NCBI GenBank assembly: GCA_021775555.1
Contig: JAJFHP010000056.1
Location: 1-58,833, forward strand
Source of the DNA: Hyphomicrobiales bacterium
GTDB taxonomy: Bacteria; Pseudomonadota; Alphaproteobacteria; Rhizobiales; Methyloligellaceae
Reading direction: 5' to 3'
Length of the DNA stretch: 58,833 bases
Numbering within the stretch: the first letter of the stretch is position 1; each line of letters opens with the position of its first letter. Position numbers and translations under genes: made by a program. Below the pieces are notes generated by a model, which made no database searches, was not told the DNA's origin, and saw nothing but the letters and a program-made list of their open reading frames with translations. Positions 19,084-28,853 of this stretch are shown piece after piece.

Positions 19084-19751
19084 TTGCCGCCTCCACATGC
19101 CTCAGACCCTTTTCGCTGTAGTCGATTCACCTGGATGATTGAGGCCTCAGCGTCAGTTACGCTGGGATGAAGCCTTGCCTCAAACATCCAGTTTTCCTCT
19201 GCACCAGACAGTTCCTGCTCCGCATTGCGCCCTTTCAGGAAAAACCCTGTCGTCCTCGCCGAAAAAAACGGAGCAGCCAGTGCGAGCAAGTCATTCAAGG
19301 GAGAGAGTGCCCGTGCAGTTACATATTCAACGTCATCAAATCTAGCCGTAGTTCCCAGGCTTTCAATGCGCTCGCAGTGAATTTCCACAGAACACCCCGT
19401 TTCGCGCACAACTTCATGGCAAAAAGCGCATTTGCGCGCATTGCTCTCCACCAGGTGCACCAGGCTATCCTCCCGATTCGCAGAACAAATCGCAATAACC
19501 AATCCTGGAAAACCTGCGCCAGAACCCAAATCGAGCCATTTGGTTGCATCGGGGGCAATAGTCATGAGCTGGGCGCTGTCGGCAAAATGGCGATGCCAGA
19601 TGGCATCCAGTGACTTTGGCGCGACCAGGTTTGTTCCCTTTTGCCATTGCTTCAGCAGCGCTTCATAGATCACGAGCCGCTCGATTGTTTCACGTGAAAC
19701 ATTGAAATGGGCAGCAAAGCGATCGGGTGTATCCAGGGTCGGAATGCTCAT
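19080..19751 (-). CDS. rsmG: 16S rRNA (guanine527-N7)-methyltransferase RsmG
   Basis: A 223-residue SAM-dependent rRNA methyltransferase. The SAM-binding motif is LDLGSGAGFPGLVIAI (near 70-85), followed by the VESNARKCAF helix. The N-terminal segment FNVSRETIERL is encoded by a stretch containing a perfect parS site, so the codons serve two purposes. The C-terminal residues overlap the parA start. It is part of the mnmG-rsmG-parA-parB block. Confidence 0.95.
   Translation of the reverse strand: MSIPTLDTPDRFAAHFNVSRETIERLVIYEALLKQWQKGTNLVAPKSLDAIWHRHFADSAQLMTIAPDATKWLDLGSGAGFPGLVIAICSANREDSLVHLVESNARKCAFCHEVVRETGCSVEIHCERIESLGTTARFDDVEYVTARALSPLNDLLALAAPFFSARTTGFFLKGRNAEQELSGAEENWMFEARLHPSVTDAEASIIQVNRLQRKGSEACGGGK
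19686..19701. promoter_or_regulatory. parS: parS centromere site inside rsmG
   Basis: The 16-bp palindrome TGTTTCACGTGAAACA matches the bacterial parS consensus at every position. It lies within the rsmG reading frame, encoding part of NVSRETI, and about 1.4 kb from the parB gene. ParB should load here. Confidence 0.95.
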
Positions 19752-19767
19752 TGCCGCGATCCCGCCC

Positions 19768-21633
19768 TCAGGCGGATTTCCGGGACGGGGCTTTCTTCAC
19801 ATGTGCCGCAAGCAGCATGAGGGCTGCCGGGGTAATGCCGTCGATGCGCGAAGCCTGTCCAACGGTTGCCGGTCTTTGGAGAGTGAGTTTCTGGCGCACT
19901 TCGTTGGACAACCCGGATATGGAGCCATAGTCAATACCCCGGGGGATGGCAGCTGCCTCGTCCTTGCGGAAAGCTGCAATATCCGCCTCTTGCCGCCGCA
20001 AATAAACGGAATAGCGCGCATCAGTCTCAATTTGTCCGCCAATTTCTGGAGAAATGTCGGATATCTCCGGCCAAACACCCACAAGCGCTTTAAGATCGAT
20101 CCCGGGATATGAGAGAAGCTCAAAGGCGCTGCGCCGCCTCCCGTCCTGATTGACGCTCAAACCGGCCCTCACGGCCTCTGTGGGGGTGAGGGAGAGGGTT
20201 TCGAACATCCGGGATGCCTCTTTTAGTGCGTTAGACTTGGCGCCATAGGCGGCGCTGCGTTCAGCACCAATGCAACCCACCTGCTCTCCCAATGGTGTCA
20301 GACGCTGGTCGGCATTGTCAGCGCGCAACTTGAGCCGGTATTCAGCCCGCGATGTAAACATCCGGTAGGGCTCTGTGACCCCGCGCATTACCAGGTCATC
20401 GATCATGACGCCCAGATATGCGTCCGCACGGCTGATGGTGAATGTTTCCGCGCTCCCTGATGCCGACAGTGCAGCATTCAGACCGGCTACAAGACCTTGG
20501 CCCGCCGCTTCTTCATATCCTGTGGTCCCATTGATCTGACCCGCTAGATACAGCCCTGAAAGGCGCTTGACCTGGAGCGTGGGATCGAGCTCCTGCGGGT
20601 CCACATAGTCATATTCGATGGCGTAGCCGGGGCGCAGTATCTTCGCGTCTTCAAGCCCCGGAATGGTTTTGAGGAATTCACGCTGAACCTCCTCCGGCAG
20701 GGAGGTCGATATCCCGTTGGGATAAACCGTATCGTCGTCCAGGCCTTCTGGCTCAAGGAATATCTGGTGCGCATCGCGTTCCTTGAAACGTACTACCTTG
20801 TCCTCGATAGAGGGGCAATAGCGCGGACCCGTGCCCTCGATCTGGCCGGAATAAATCGGCGCATTCTCAAGGTTTTTTTCAATAATCGCATGGGTTTCCG
20901 AGTTAGTGAAGGTGATGTGGCAGGGCACCTGTCGGCGCTCAATTGTCGGCGTCAGGAATGAAAATGGAACTGCCGGGTCATCGCCATTCTGGATGGCCAG
21001 ACCATCCCATGCGATCGTCGTGCCATCGAGACGGGGCGGGGTGCCTGTCTTCAGACGGCCCATATTCAGCCCCATATCGTAGAGCCGGTCGGACAGTTTT
21101 AACGCCGGAGCCTCTCCCATGCGTCCGGCAGGTATTTTCTTGGTTCCAACGTGAATGAGCCCGTTGAGGAAGGTGCCCGTTGTCAGCACAACGCTCGCGG
21201 CAAGAATCTCCTCGCCTTCCATGGTGACGACGCCACCAACTTTGCCATTGTCCAGAATGAGGTCCTCAACGGCCGCCTCAATCACCACAAGACCATCTGT
21301 GTCCCTGATGGCCGCCTGCATGGCGTCACGGTAGAGTTTGCGGTCGGCCTGGGCGCGCGGCCCCTGGACTGCTGGCCCTTTTGACCGGTTGAGCATACGA
21401 AACTGGATTCCCGCCGCGTCGGCCACTCGGCCCATCAGGCCATCCAGAGCATCAATCTCACGCACCAAGTGTCCCTTGCCGAGCCCGCCAATGGCCGGGT
21501 TACAAGACATTTCACCGATGGTGGCAAATTTATGAGTCACAAGTGCGGTACGCGCACCCATGCGCGCGGAAGCGGCAGCAGCTTCACAGCCGGCATGCCC
21601 GCCGCCGATCACAATGACATCAAAAGACTTCAT
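19768..21633 (-). CDS. mnmG: tRNA uridine-5-carboxymethylaminomethyl modification enzyme MnmG (GidA)
   Basis: A 621-residue FAD enzyme that, with MnmE, installs the cmnm5 group on wobble uridine 34. The N-terminal dinucleotide fold reads [11 protein letters not shown], followed by [44 protein letters not shown] and [13 protein letters not shown], all diagnostic. The C-terminal helical domain binds MnmE and tRNA. rsmG follows after 16 bp. mnmE lies upstream on the same strand with a parS site in the gap. Confidence 0.97.
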   Translation of the reverse strand: MKSFDVIVIGGGHAGCEAAAASARMGARTALVTHKFATIGEMSCNPAIGGLGKGHLVREIDALDGLMGRVADAAGIQFRMLNRSKGPAVQGPRAQADRKLYRDAMQAAIRDTDGLVVIEAAVEDLILDNGKVGGVVTMEGEEILAASVVLTTGTFLNGLIHVGTKKIPAGRMGEAPALKLSDRLYDMGLNMGRLKTGTPPRLDGTTIAWDGLAIQNGDDPAVPFSFLTPTIERRQVPCHITFTNSETHAIIEKNLENAPIYSGQIEGTGPRYCPSIEDKVVRFKERDAHQIFLEPEGLDDDTVYPNGISTSLPEEVQREFLKTIPGLEDAKILRPGYAIEYDYVDPQELDPTLQVKRLSGLYLAGQINGTTGYEEAAGQGLVAGLNAALSASGSAETFTISRADAYLGVMIDDLVMRGVTEPYRMFTSRAEYRLKLRADNADQRLTPLGEQVGCIGAERSAAYGAKSNALKEASRMFETLSLTPTEAVRAGLSVNQDGRRRSAFELLSYPGIDLKALVGVWPEISDISPEIGGQIETDARYSVYLRRQEADIAAFRKDEAAAIPRGIDYGSISGLSNEVRQKLTLQRPATVGQASRIDGITPAALMLLAAHVKKAPSRKSA

Positions 21634-21697
21634 GGGAGCGATGGTCTAGACGGTTGCGGGATTTTCGTCAAAGCAAACCGAACAATTGGCACTGATA

Positions 21698-21713
21698 TGT
21701 TTCACGTGAAACA
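21698..21713. promoter_or_regulatory. parS: parS centromere site between mnmE and mnmG
   Basis: A second perfect TGTTTCACGTGAAACA palindrome, touching the mnmE stop codon in the 80-bp gap before mnmG. It is about 2.0 kb from the first parS and about 4.4 kb from the candidate oriC, giving a small parS cluster as in other alphaproteobacteria. Confidence 0.95.
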
Positions 21714-23054
21714 TCACTTACCGATGCAGAAATCCCCAAAAATGCGGTCCAGCACATCTTCCACATCCACCCGGCCGGAAAGGCGTCCCAGTGCACGGGC
21801 GGCGACGCGCAGATCCTCAGCACGCAACTCAAGATCGTTAATTTCACCTGAGAGGAAAGATGCGAGCGCCTCCCGGCATGTTTCAAGCTCAAGTCTCTGT
21901 CGGGTCCGTGTGATCATGGCTGGTTCACCTGCCTCCATTCCGGCTTTGGCATGTGCGGCCAATATGGACACCAGCTCATCAAGCCCGGCGCCCGTCTTTG
22001 CCGATATTTCCAGGATGTCTGTGTCCGGGCGCTCATCTGGTGTTCCCAGGTCAACCTTGTTGAGGAGGTTCAGGACATTCACTGACCCGCTCAGCGTGGA
22101 TGGCGGCTCCCACTGGGGTGCTTCCGCGTCTACCAGCCACAGCACAAGATCAGCGGCTCCTGCCCGGGCGTGCGTGCGGCGTATACCCTCGCTTTCAACT
22201 TCACCTGAAGTTTTACGCAGGCCTGCAGTGTCGATGAGCGTGACAGGATATCCTCCCAGGTCCAGATGCACCTCTATGGTATCGCGTGTCGTGCCCGGTT
22301 CTTCAGATACAATTGCCGCATCGCGTTGGCTGAGCCTGTTGAGAAGGCTCGACTTGCCAGCATTGGGCGCGCCTGCCAGCACCACCTGAAAACCGTCCCG
22401 CAGCCGCTCGCCCTTATTCGCGCTTTCCAGATGTGACTGCAGAGATGCTACGAGTTCGTCCACCACGGAGCGTGCTTGACGGCCAACGAGATCGGGCACG
22501 TCCGCCTCGTCGGAGAAATCGAGTGCAGCTTCCACCAGTGATGTGGCGTGAATGATCTGCCCGCGCCAGCCTTCGCATAACGATCGCAATTCTCCGCCCG
22601 ACTGGCGAAGTGCCTGGCGGAGCTGGGCCTGGGTTTCGGCCTGGATTAAATCGGCGAGACCTTCAACTTCGGTAAGGTCGAGCTTTTCATTGTCAAAGGC
22701 GCGCCTGGCAAATTCACCCGGCTCGGCAGGGCGAAGCCCTTCCACATGCCCCAGCGCGCTCAGCACGCCCTCGATCACCGCCGGTCCACCATGGACATGC
22801 AACTCCACAACATCTTCGCCGGTAAAGCTTGACGGCGCATCGAAGCGCAGAATAAGGGCTTCATCCAAAGGCTCACCGCTTTCGGGATCGAGCAGTTTGC
22901 GAAGGACAGCCTGTCTTGCATCTGGCGCAGGCCCTGCAAGTGCTTCAAGGGCGCCACGCGCTCGCGACCCCGACAGCCTGATAATGGCAACGCCGGCTCG
23001 CCCGCGCCCGCTCGAGAGCGCGAAAATGGTGTCAGTCTGAGAGGGTTGCGTCAT
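21714..23054 (-). CDS. mnmE: tRNA modification GTPase MnmE (TrmE)
   Basis: A 446-residue potassium-activated GTPase partnering MnmG. The N-terminal tetrahydrofolate-binding domain begins DTIFALSSGRGRAGVAIIRLSG. The helical domain encloses the G domain with P-loop GAPNAGKSSLLN, DTAGLR and NKVD. The C-terminus ends FCIGK, whose cysteine is the conserved MnmE terminus. The ATG at 23054 is preferred over an upstream TTG because AGGAAG lies just before it. Confidence 0.96.
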   Translation of the reverse strand: MTQPSQTDTIFALSSGRGRAGVAIIRLSGSRARGALEALAGPAPDARQAVLRKLLDPESGEPLDEALILRFDAPSSFTGEDVVELHVHGGPAVIEGVLSALGHVEGLRPAEPGEFARRAFDNEKLDLTEVEGLADLIQAETQAQLRQALRQSGGELRSLCEGWRGQIIHATSLVEAALDFSDEADVPDLVGRQARSVVDELVASLQSHLESANKGERLRDGFQVVLAGAPNAGKSSLLNRLSQRDAAIVSEEPGTTRDTIEVHLDLGGYPVTLIDTAGLRKTSGEVESEGIRRTHARAGAADLVLWLVDAEAPQWEPPSTLSGSVNVLNLLNKVDLGTPDERPDTDILEISAKTGAGLDELVSILAAHAKAGMEAGEPAMITRTRQRLELETCREALASFLSGEINDLELRAEDLRVAARALGRLSGRVDVEDVLDRIFGDFCIGK

Positions 23055-23135
23055 GGGCTTCCTGATGCCGCCCAAATATTGCCAGACTAAAATCCGGCAT
23101 ATTTACATTATATAACAATATGTTAGGCGCTATAT

Positions 23136-24401
23136 CTATGTCTGCATGGAGTCATAGAACTCGTCATTGTTCTTGGTCTGCTTGAGCTTGTCGAGCAGGA
23201 ACTCGATCGAGTCCATGGTGCCCATGGGATTCAGGATACGCCGCAGCACATACATTTTTTTGAGTTGCTCCTCTGAAACCAGCAGCTCTTCCTTGCGCGT
23301 TCCGGACTTGGCAATGTCAATCGACGGGAACACGCGCTTGTCCGAAACCTTGCGGTCCAGAACCAGTTCGGAGTTGCCAGTGCCCTTGAACTCTTCAAAA
23401 ATGACTTCGTCCATCCGGCTGCCGGTATCAATCAGCGCGGTGGCGATGATGGTGAGCGAGCCGCCTTCCTCGATATTGCGGGCTGCACCGAAGAAGCGTT
23501 TCGGGCGCTGCAGCGCATTGGCGTCAACGCCGCCGGTCAGTACCTTGCCCGATGATGGCACCACTGTGTTGTAAGCGCGCCCGAGCCGGGTGATGGAATC
23601 GAGCAGGATCACCACGTCGAGTTTATGCTCAACCAGCCGTTTGGCTTTTTCGATCACCATTTCCGCTACCTGGACGTGGCGTGTTGCCGGTTCATCAAAG
23701 GTGGAGGAAATAACCTCGCCTATCACCGAGCGCTGCATATCAGTCACTTCTTCCGGGCGCTCGTCGATGAGGAGAACGATCAGGTAACATTCGGGATGAT
23801 TGGCGGTAATCGAATGAGCGATATTCTGCAGGATCATCGTTTTACCGGTGCGCGGCGGCGCGACAATCAATCCCCGTTGGCCTTTACCGATTGGGGCCAC
23901 GATGTCGATAACCCGGGCGCTGAAATCCTTGCGGGTTGGATCTTCAATATCCAGTTTCAGCCATTCGTCCGGATAAAGCGGCGTCAGATTGTCGAAATTG
24001 ACCTTGTGCTTGATCTGTTCCGGATCGTCAAAATTGATCTGGTTGACCTTCAGCAACGCAAAATAACGCTCGCCGTCCTTCGGGCTGCGGATCTGTCCCT
24101 CGACCGTGTCGCCGGTGCGCAGGGCAAAACGGCGTATCTGGCTGGGTGATACGTAAATGTCGTCCGGCCCGGCGAGATAATTCGCCTCGGGGGAGCGCAG
24201 AAACCCGAAGCCGTCCTGAAGCACCTCGACGACGCCGATGCCGGTAATATCGATATCCCGCTCGGCGAGTTGCTTGAGGATCGCAAACATCAACTCCTGC
24301 TTGCGCAGCGTGTTGGCGTTCTCGACATCGCACTCCTCGGCGAAGCTCAGAAGCTCCGTGGGCGATTTCGTTTTCAGGTCTTGAAGTTTCATTTCCTTCA
24401 T
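23136..24401 (-). CDS. rho: Transcription termination factor Rho
   Basis: A 421-residue hexameric RNA helicase. The N-terminal helical segment (1-48) precedes the cold-shock-like RNA-binding domain with [13 protein letters not shown] and [12 protein letters not shown]. The motor has P-loop [22 protein letters not shown] and the secondary RNA-site loop near [25 protein letters not shown]. Length and motifs are standard. It lies in the conserved run between mnmE and the heme genes. The first of two nearby ATGs was chosen. Confidence 0.97.
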   Translation of the reverse strand: MKEMKLQDLKTKSPTELLSFAEECDVENANTLRKQELMFAILKQLAERDIDITGIGVVEVLQDGFGFLRSPEANYLAGPDDIYVSPSQIRRFALRTGDTVEGQIRSPKDGERYFALLKVNQINFDDPEQIKHKVNFDNLTPLYPDEWLKLDIEDPTRKDFSARVIDIVAPIGKGQRGLIVAPPRTGKTMILQNIAHSITANHPECYLIVLLIDERPEEVTDMQRSVIGEVISSTFDEPATRHVQVAEMVIEKAKRLVEHKLDVVILLDSITRLGRAYNTVVPSSGKVLTGGVDANALQRPKRFFGAARNIEEGGSLTIIATALIDTGSRMDEVIFEEFKGTGNSELVLDRKVSDKRVFPSIDIAKSGTRKEELLVSEEQLKKMYVLRRILNPMGTMDSIEFLLDKLKQTKNNDEFYDSMQT

Positions 24402-24665
24402 GGGGTATATTCCGGACTGACGTTAGAAGGGAAAAAGGCCCAGCGCTGCAAATACGCCATTCTTCTCAAGCCTTTTTGGAAAGTTTATTGCCTGCCAAGC
24501 TGCGCCGGATGAACCGGTCTCTGCCACGAATGGAGGCTTGGGAGTCTTTCGCGCTGTTGATTAGGTTGGGCGCCGAATTGGCTGCCAAAAGAATGTAACT
24601 CGACTCACCTTATACCAGAGGTGCCAAAAAATTCAAAGCCAAACGAGTCAGGGTCAAACATGGCA
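24402..24665 (-). other. 264-bp region between hemJ and rho (rho leader)
   Basis: On the minus strand this is the upstream and probable leader region of rho. In many bacteria rho controls its own leader by premature termination. I see no small ORF with a good start, and no strong intrinsic terminator for hemJ. I could not assign a confident promoter. Confidence 0.4.
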
Positions 24666-25100
24666 TCAAAAGGGACGTACTATCACCAGCAGTACAATTA
24701 CCACCATCAACAGTGTCGGAACTTCGTTCGCGATCCGGTAAAACCGTGCCGGCCGGTTATTGGCATCGGCCTCAAATTCCTTTTGCCACTTGGCAAGCGC
24801 TGAGTGGAAGGCGCTCAAGGCCAGAACGCAAACAAGCTTGGCGTAGAACCAAAAATCTGACGACCAGTCAATAACGCCCACCCCGAAGGCGAGCCACAAT
24901 CCCAGAGCCCAGCTGACCAGCATTGCCGGCGTCATGATGGCTTTGAGCAGTCGCCGCTCCATCACCTTGAATGTTTCCGACATCTCTGATCCGGGCTTTG
25001 CGTCCGCGTGGTAGACAAAGAGCCTAGGCAGATAGAACAGCCCTGCCATCCATGCGATCACGGCCATGATGTGCAGGGATTTGAGAATGAGATAACTCAT
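24666..25100 (-). CDS. hemJ: HemJ-type protoporphyrinogen IX oxidase
   Basis: A 144-residue membrane protein of the UPF0093/HemJ family, which oxidises protoporphyrinogen IX late in heme synthesis. Four membrane helices are visible, with the conserved first-helix histidine in [26 protein letters not shown] and the basic [14 protein letters not shown] segment. Its start overlaps the hemE stop as ATGA, so the two heme genes are translationally coupled. It replaces the hemH gene often found at this position in Caulobacter relatives. Confidence 0.93.
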   Translation of the reverse strand: MSYLILKSLHIMAVIAWMAGLFYLPRLFVYHADAKPGSEMSETFKVMERRLLKAIMTPAMLVSWALGLWLAFGVGVIDWSSDFWFYAKLVCVLALSAFHSALAKWQKEFEADANNRPARFYRIANEVPTLLMVVIVLLVIVRPF

Positions 25101-26146
25101 CCACGCACACGTGCGATCAGTTGCTCCACATGTTTAATCGGTGTTTGCGGAACAATGCCATGTCCCAGATTGAAGATCAGTGGACCATCACCCAGCTCGT
25201 GCAGGATTTCATCTATGCGCGTCTCCAGCGCAGCTCCTCCAGAGACGAGCAGCAAGGGATCAAGATTTCCCTGGACAGCAACATGGTGCTGAAGCTGGTT
25301 CTTGATGAATTTAAGCGGCAGTGACGTATCGCAGCTTACCGCGTTAACGCCCGTCTCCTTGGCATAGACCGGGTAAAGGGGCCCTACCCCACGGGGAAAG
25401 CCAATGATTGGAACATCAGGAGCTTTCGCTCTCACTCCGGACACGATTTGTTTTGCAGGTTTCAGGCACCAGCGCGCAAATTCACCTTCAGGCAAATTAC
25501 CCGCCCAGCTGTCAAAAATCTGCAAAACCTGCGCACCAGCATTCAATTGTGCCAGCAGATATTCCACTGACACCTCGACCAGCAAATCAATGAGATACTG
25601 AAAACCGTCAGGATCCTGATAGGCAAAACCACGTGCGGCGGCCTGGTCGGGGCTGCCGCGTCCCCCTACCATGTAGGTTGCCACTGTCCAGGGTGCTCCA
25701 CAAAAGCCGATCAGAGCAACATTTGGATCAAGCCCTGAACGCACCAGCTTCACAGTTTCAAACACCGGCGCCAGATGTTCTAGAAAACCTTCCCGCCGGA
25801 GTGATTTGACCGCTTCGAAATCTTTAAGTGGATCCAGCACCGGGCCTTCATTTTGAACGAATGACACTTTCTGTCCGAGAGCATCAGGAATGACCAGGAT
25901 ATCGGAGAACAAAATTGCCGCATCAAAGCCGAACCGTATTATCGGCTGTAGAGTGACTTGGGCCGCAAGTTCAGGATTATAGCAGAGCTCCAGGAATGAC
26001 CCGGCGTCAGCGCGCACTTCAAGATATTCAGGTAAATATCTTCCTGCCTGCCGCATCAACCAAATCGGCGGAGGATGACATACTTCCCCTGACAGGACTT
26101 TGAGCAACGCAGGCTTTTCGGTGGATGACTGAATAACCGTATCCAT
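25097..26146 (-). CDS. hemE: Uroporphyrinogen decarboxylase
   Basis: A 349-residue cytosolic enzyme removing four carboxyl groups from uroporphyrinogen III. The [10 protein letters not shown] substrate loop (near 30-40), the [15 protein letters not shown] segment and [16 protein letters not shown] are diagnostic. The neighbouring hemJ gene completes a small heme operon read away from the candidate origin. hemE next to oriC is a hallmark of Caulobacter-type chromosomes. Confidence 0.97.
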   Translation of the reverse strand: MDTVIQSSTEKPALLKVLSGEVCHPPPIWLMRQAGRYLPEYLEVRADAGSFLELCYNPELAAQVTLQPIIRFGFDAAILFSDILVIPDALGQKVSFVQNEGPVLDPLKDFEAVKSLRREGFLEHLAPVFETVKLVRSGLDPNVALIGFCGAPWTVATYMVGGRGSPDQAAARGFAYQDPDGFQYLIDLLVEVSVEYLLAQLNAGAQVLQIFDSWAGNLPEGEFARWCLKPAKQIVSGVRAKAPDVPIIGFPRGVGPLYPVYAKETGVNAVSCDTSLPLKFIKNQLQHHVAVQGNLDPLLLVSGGAALETRIDEILHELGDGPLIFNLGHGIVPQTPIKHVEQLIARVRG

Positions 26147-26556
26147 TCTCTAATAATCCAATAAGGATTCTAGATTCTTCTTTTCAGTTTTTTTTATTAC
26201 AAGGTGGATATCGAATATTCTTTCCTGGCACCAGTCTTCCCACACGAGATTCACACTCAATATATGGGACTCCTAAATTTTCCACAGTGAGAAGAAGCAT
26301 GGTTCTTTGACCGTGAAAAGCTCCGCAACTGAAATAAAAAGCTGAAATTTTTACTGACCCGACTATCAATCTCATATGTTGATACGCTGTGGATGAACCA
26401 GGAAGAAACTGTTGAAAGGACGCCCTGTGGAGAAACCTGAAAATCGGGTCCACAGACTCTAGCCTGTGGGCGATTTGGTGGAGAAGACGGGACAGAACCT
26501 GTGAAATGTGGATGATGCACTAAAAGTGTCATTTTTATCTACGGAGCTTACAAGGC
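26147..26556. other. oriC: Candidate chromosomal replication origin (oriC)
   Basis: A 410-bp AT-rich gene-free stretch between divergent hemE and the PEP-synthase regulator gene, the same neighbours as the Caulobacter origin. It contains four 9-mers one base from TTATCCACA: TTTTCCACA at 26278-26286 and, on the minus strand, TCATCCACA at 26388-26396, TTCTCCACA at 26426-26434 and TCATCCACA at 26507-26515. An AT-rich block (about 26150-26220) could be the unwinding element. Five GANTC sites (26166, 26173, 26248, 26268, 26455) would be CcrM methylation targets. TATCAA...TTGATA (26364-26384) forms an inverted repeat resembling IHF half-sites. No TTAA-N7-TTAA CtrA box is visible. Gene orientation flips here. 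Confidence 0.85.
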
Positions 26557-27393
26557 GTGGCCAAGGATTTACCCAAGTTTTTCCACCTGCATCTGATCTC
26601 TGATGCCACCGGTGAAACCATCAGCGCCATCGCCAGGGCGGCCATCGTGCAATATTCGCAGATACGCAGCATTGAGCATGTGCATTCTCTGGTGCGCACC
26701 AAACGGCAGCTTGACCGCGTTCTCCAGGAAATCGAATCCGCGCCGGGGATCGTGCTCTACACCATCGTCAATCCTGAGCTCGCCCGGTCGCTTGAAGAAT
26801 ATTGCGCAAGCCTGAATGTACCCTGCCTGCCGGTCCTTGCTACCATAATGAAGGTGTTTGAATCCTATCTCGGCGCACCCTCGACGCCCACCGTAGGTGG
26901 TCAGCATGTGCTCGACGCGGAATATTTCAGCCGTATCGATGCACTGAATTTTACAATGGCTCACGATGACGGGCGGCTTCCTGATGATCTGAATGATGCG
27001 GATATTGTCATAGTCGGCATCAGCCGCACATCGAAGACGCCGACCAGCATTTATCTCGCGCAACGCGGTTTCAAAACCACCAATGTGCCGTTGATCCCGG
27101 AGATCCCGCTCCCGCCACAACTTGAAAATGCGGGAGATGTGTTCGTTGTCGGGCTTATCGCAAGTGCTGATCGTATTTCCCAGGTGCGGCGCAACCGTGT
27201 GCTGGCACTGGCAGACAGGGATCTGAATGAATATGTGGACCGTGACCTCATCGAGGAAGAGATCACTTTTACCAGGCGGCTTTGCAGTCGGAACAACTGG
27301 CCGGTGATTGACGTAACGCGCCGTTCGGTGGAAGAGACGGCGGCGGCAATCCTTCAGTATCACGACCGTGCAGCCAAAGTGGCGAACAATTAA
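26557..27393 (+). CDS. Bifunctional kinase/pyrophosphorylase regulating PEP synthase or PPDK
   Basis: A 278-residue protein of the DUF299/PSRP family. It phosphorylates PEP synthase or pyruvate phosphate dikinase with ADP and reverses this with phosphate. The HLISDATGET start, the VDIVIVG(I)SRTSKTPTSIYLAQRG P-loop-like segment and the RRSVEETAAAI ending are family signatures. It starts at GTG behind ACGGAG. It is the first gene on the plus side of the candidate origin, as in Caulobacter, and heads the maf-aroE-coaE-dnaQ run. Confidence 0.92.
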   Translation: MAKDLPKFFHLHLISDATGETISAIARAAIVQYSQIRSIEHVHSLVRTKRQLDRVLQEIESAPGIVLYTIVNPELARSLEEYCASLNVPCLPVLATIMKVFESYLGAPSTPTVGGQHVLDAEYFSRIDALNFTMAHDDGRLPDDLNDADIVIVGISRTSKTPTSIYLAQRGFKTTNVPLIPEIPLPPQLENAGDVFVVGLIASADRISQVRRNRVLALADRDLNEYVDRDLIEEEITFTRRLCSRNNWPVIDVTRRSVEETAAAILQYHDRAAKVANN

Positions 27394-27408
27394 GGGCGCG
27401 CCGAAGCC

Positions 27409-28023
27409 ATGCTTTTTAATACGACATCTCAACTGGTCCTGGGCTCCGGCAGTCCCAGCCGGGCTGCCCTGCTCAAGGCGGCAGGTCTTGTATTTGAAAT
27501 CGACCCTGCCGGGATAGATGAGAGTGCCATCCGCCTGGTCGTCACCCGTGATCGGGGCGCGACACCAGGGGACATCGCAGATGTCCTGGCCCGAGCCAAG
27601 GCTGAAACAGTGAGCGAGAGAAACCCAGGAGCACTGGTCATTGGTGCTGACCAGGTGCTGGCTTGTGGTGAAGATCTGTTCGAGAAGCCGCAATCGATGG
27701 AGGATGCGCGCCGCACACTGCTGGCACTGGAAGGAAAGACCCATCAGTTACACGCATCTGTCGCCCTGGCGCGCGACGGAAATGTGATCTGGGCGCATAC
27801 CGAAACGGCTCATCTCACCATGCTGACGCTGACGGCAGAAGAGATCGGCCGCTACCTGGGCGAAGCGGGTGACAAAGTGCTCTCTTCGGTGGGCGCATAC
27901 CAGCTTGAGGGGCTTGGTGTGCATCTGTTCGAGGAGCTCAAAGGGGATTATTTCACCATCCTGGGGTTGCCCATGCTGGCCCTGTTGAAGCGCTTGCGTT
28001 TGGAAGGCAGCACGGCGTCATGA
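27409..28023 (+). CDS. maf: Maf-family nucleotide pyrophosphatase
   Basis: A 204-residue nucleoside-triphosphate pyrophosphatase, cleaving non-canonical or modified nucleotides. The LGSGSPSRAALLKAAGL opening, the ADQVL active-site segment (GADQVLACG, near 84-92) and the YQLEGLG motif mark the family. Its stop overlaps the aroE start as ATGA. Substrate preference (dTTP/UTP versus m7GTP class) cannot be settled here. Confidence 0.92.
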   Translation: MLFNTTSQLVLGSGSPSRAALLKAAGLVFEIDPAGIDESAIRLVVTRDRGATPGDIADVLARAKAETVSERNPGALVIGADQVLACGEDLFEKPQSMEDARRTLLALEGKTHQLHASVALARDGNVIWAHTETAHLTMLTLTAEEIGRYLGEAGDKVLSSVGAYQLEGLGVHLFEELKGDYFTILGLPMLALLKRLRLEGSTAS

Positions 28024-28853
28024 CATTAAAGGCATGTGTCATTGGCTGGCCCATCGAGCATTCCCGCTCGCCGCTCATCCATGGCCACTGGCTTGGGCTG
28101 CATGGAATTGATGGTTCTTACGCAAAAAAAGCAGTTTCACCGGATGATCTGAAAAAATTCATCTCATCCATGTGTGAGAATGGATTCGCCGGTTGCAACG
28201 TGACCGTGCCGCACAAGGAGACGGTCCTGAAATTTGCCGGGCAAAGCGATGAGGCTGCGCGCATCATCGGGGCCGCCAACACATTGTGGTTCGACAAGGG
28301 CGTGCTTCATGCCTCCAACACCGATGGTTATGGGTTCCTCGCCAATTTGGATGAGAGGGCGCCGGGGTGGGATGAAAACAGGTCATGTGCCTTGGTTCTG
28401 GGCGCTGGCGGCGCGTCGCGTGCCATACTTCATGCGCTTGGAAGCAGGTCTTTTCGCGATGTCATCCTCGTCAACCGCACGCGGTCGCGCGCTGAAGCGC
28501 TCGCGGCACATTTCAAAGGGGCGTTCAGGGTTGCGGATTGGGAGAAACGAAACGCGCTTGTTGGCGAATGTGCGCTGCTGGTCAACACCACCACGCTCGG
28601 CATGACAGGCCAGCCGCCGCTTGAGCTTGATCTTTCAAACGCTGCCGAGGGGTGCGTCGTGAATGATCTTGTTTACGCTCCGCTCAAGACAAAACTGCTT
28701 GAGCATGCAAACGATGCGGGTCTACGGGGTGTTGATGGTCTGGGCATGCTTCTTCACCAGGCCGTACCGGGTTTTGAGAAATGGTTCGGAGTTCGTCCGG
28801 AGGTGAGCAGTGAGCTGCGTGAACTCGTGATTGCCGACATCGAGACCGCGTGA
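28020..28853 (+). CDS. aroE: Shikimate 5-dehydrogenase
   Basis: A 277-residue NADPH enzyme of the shikimate pathway. The SRSPLIHGHW shikimate site, catalytic lysine in NVTVPHKE, NTDGYGF, and the Rossmann GAGGASRAI with NRTRSRA are intact, and GVDGLGMLLHQ closes the protein. It is embedded in the maf-aroE-coaE chain with overlapping starts and stops, indicating coupled translation. Confidence 0.96.
   Translation: MTLKACVIGWPIEHSRSPLIHGHWLGLHGIDGSYAKKAVSPDDLKKFISSMCENGFAGCNVTVPHKETVLKFAGQSDEAARIIGAANTLWFDKGVLHASNTDGYGFLANLDERAPGWDENRSCALVLGAGGASRAILHALGSRSFRDVILVNRTRSRAEALAAHFKGAFRVADWEKRNALVGECALLVNTTTLGMTGQPPLELDLSNAAEGCVVNDLVYAPLKTKLLEHANDAGLRGVDGLGMLLHQAVPGFEKWFGVRPEVSSELRELVIADIETA

Noticed and set aside
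26569-27744. A long open frame antisense to the PEP-synthase regulator and maf genes
   Set aside because: It is the mirror of two well-supported genes with clear motifs; its Cys/His-rich translation has no recognisable domain. High-GC codon use keeps such frames open.
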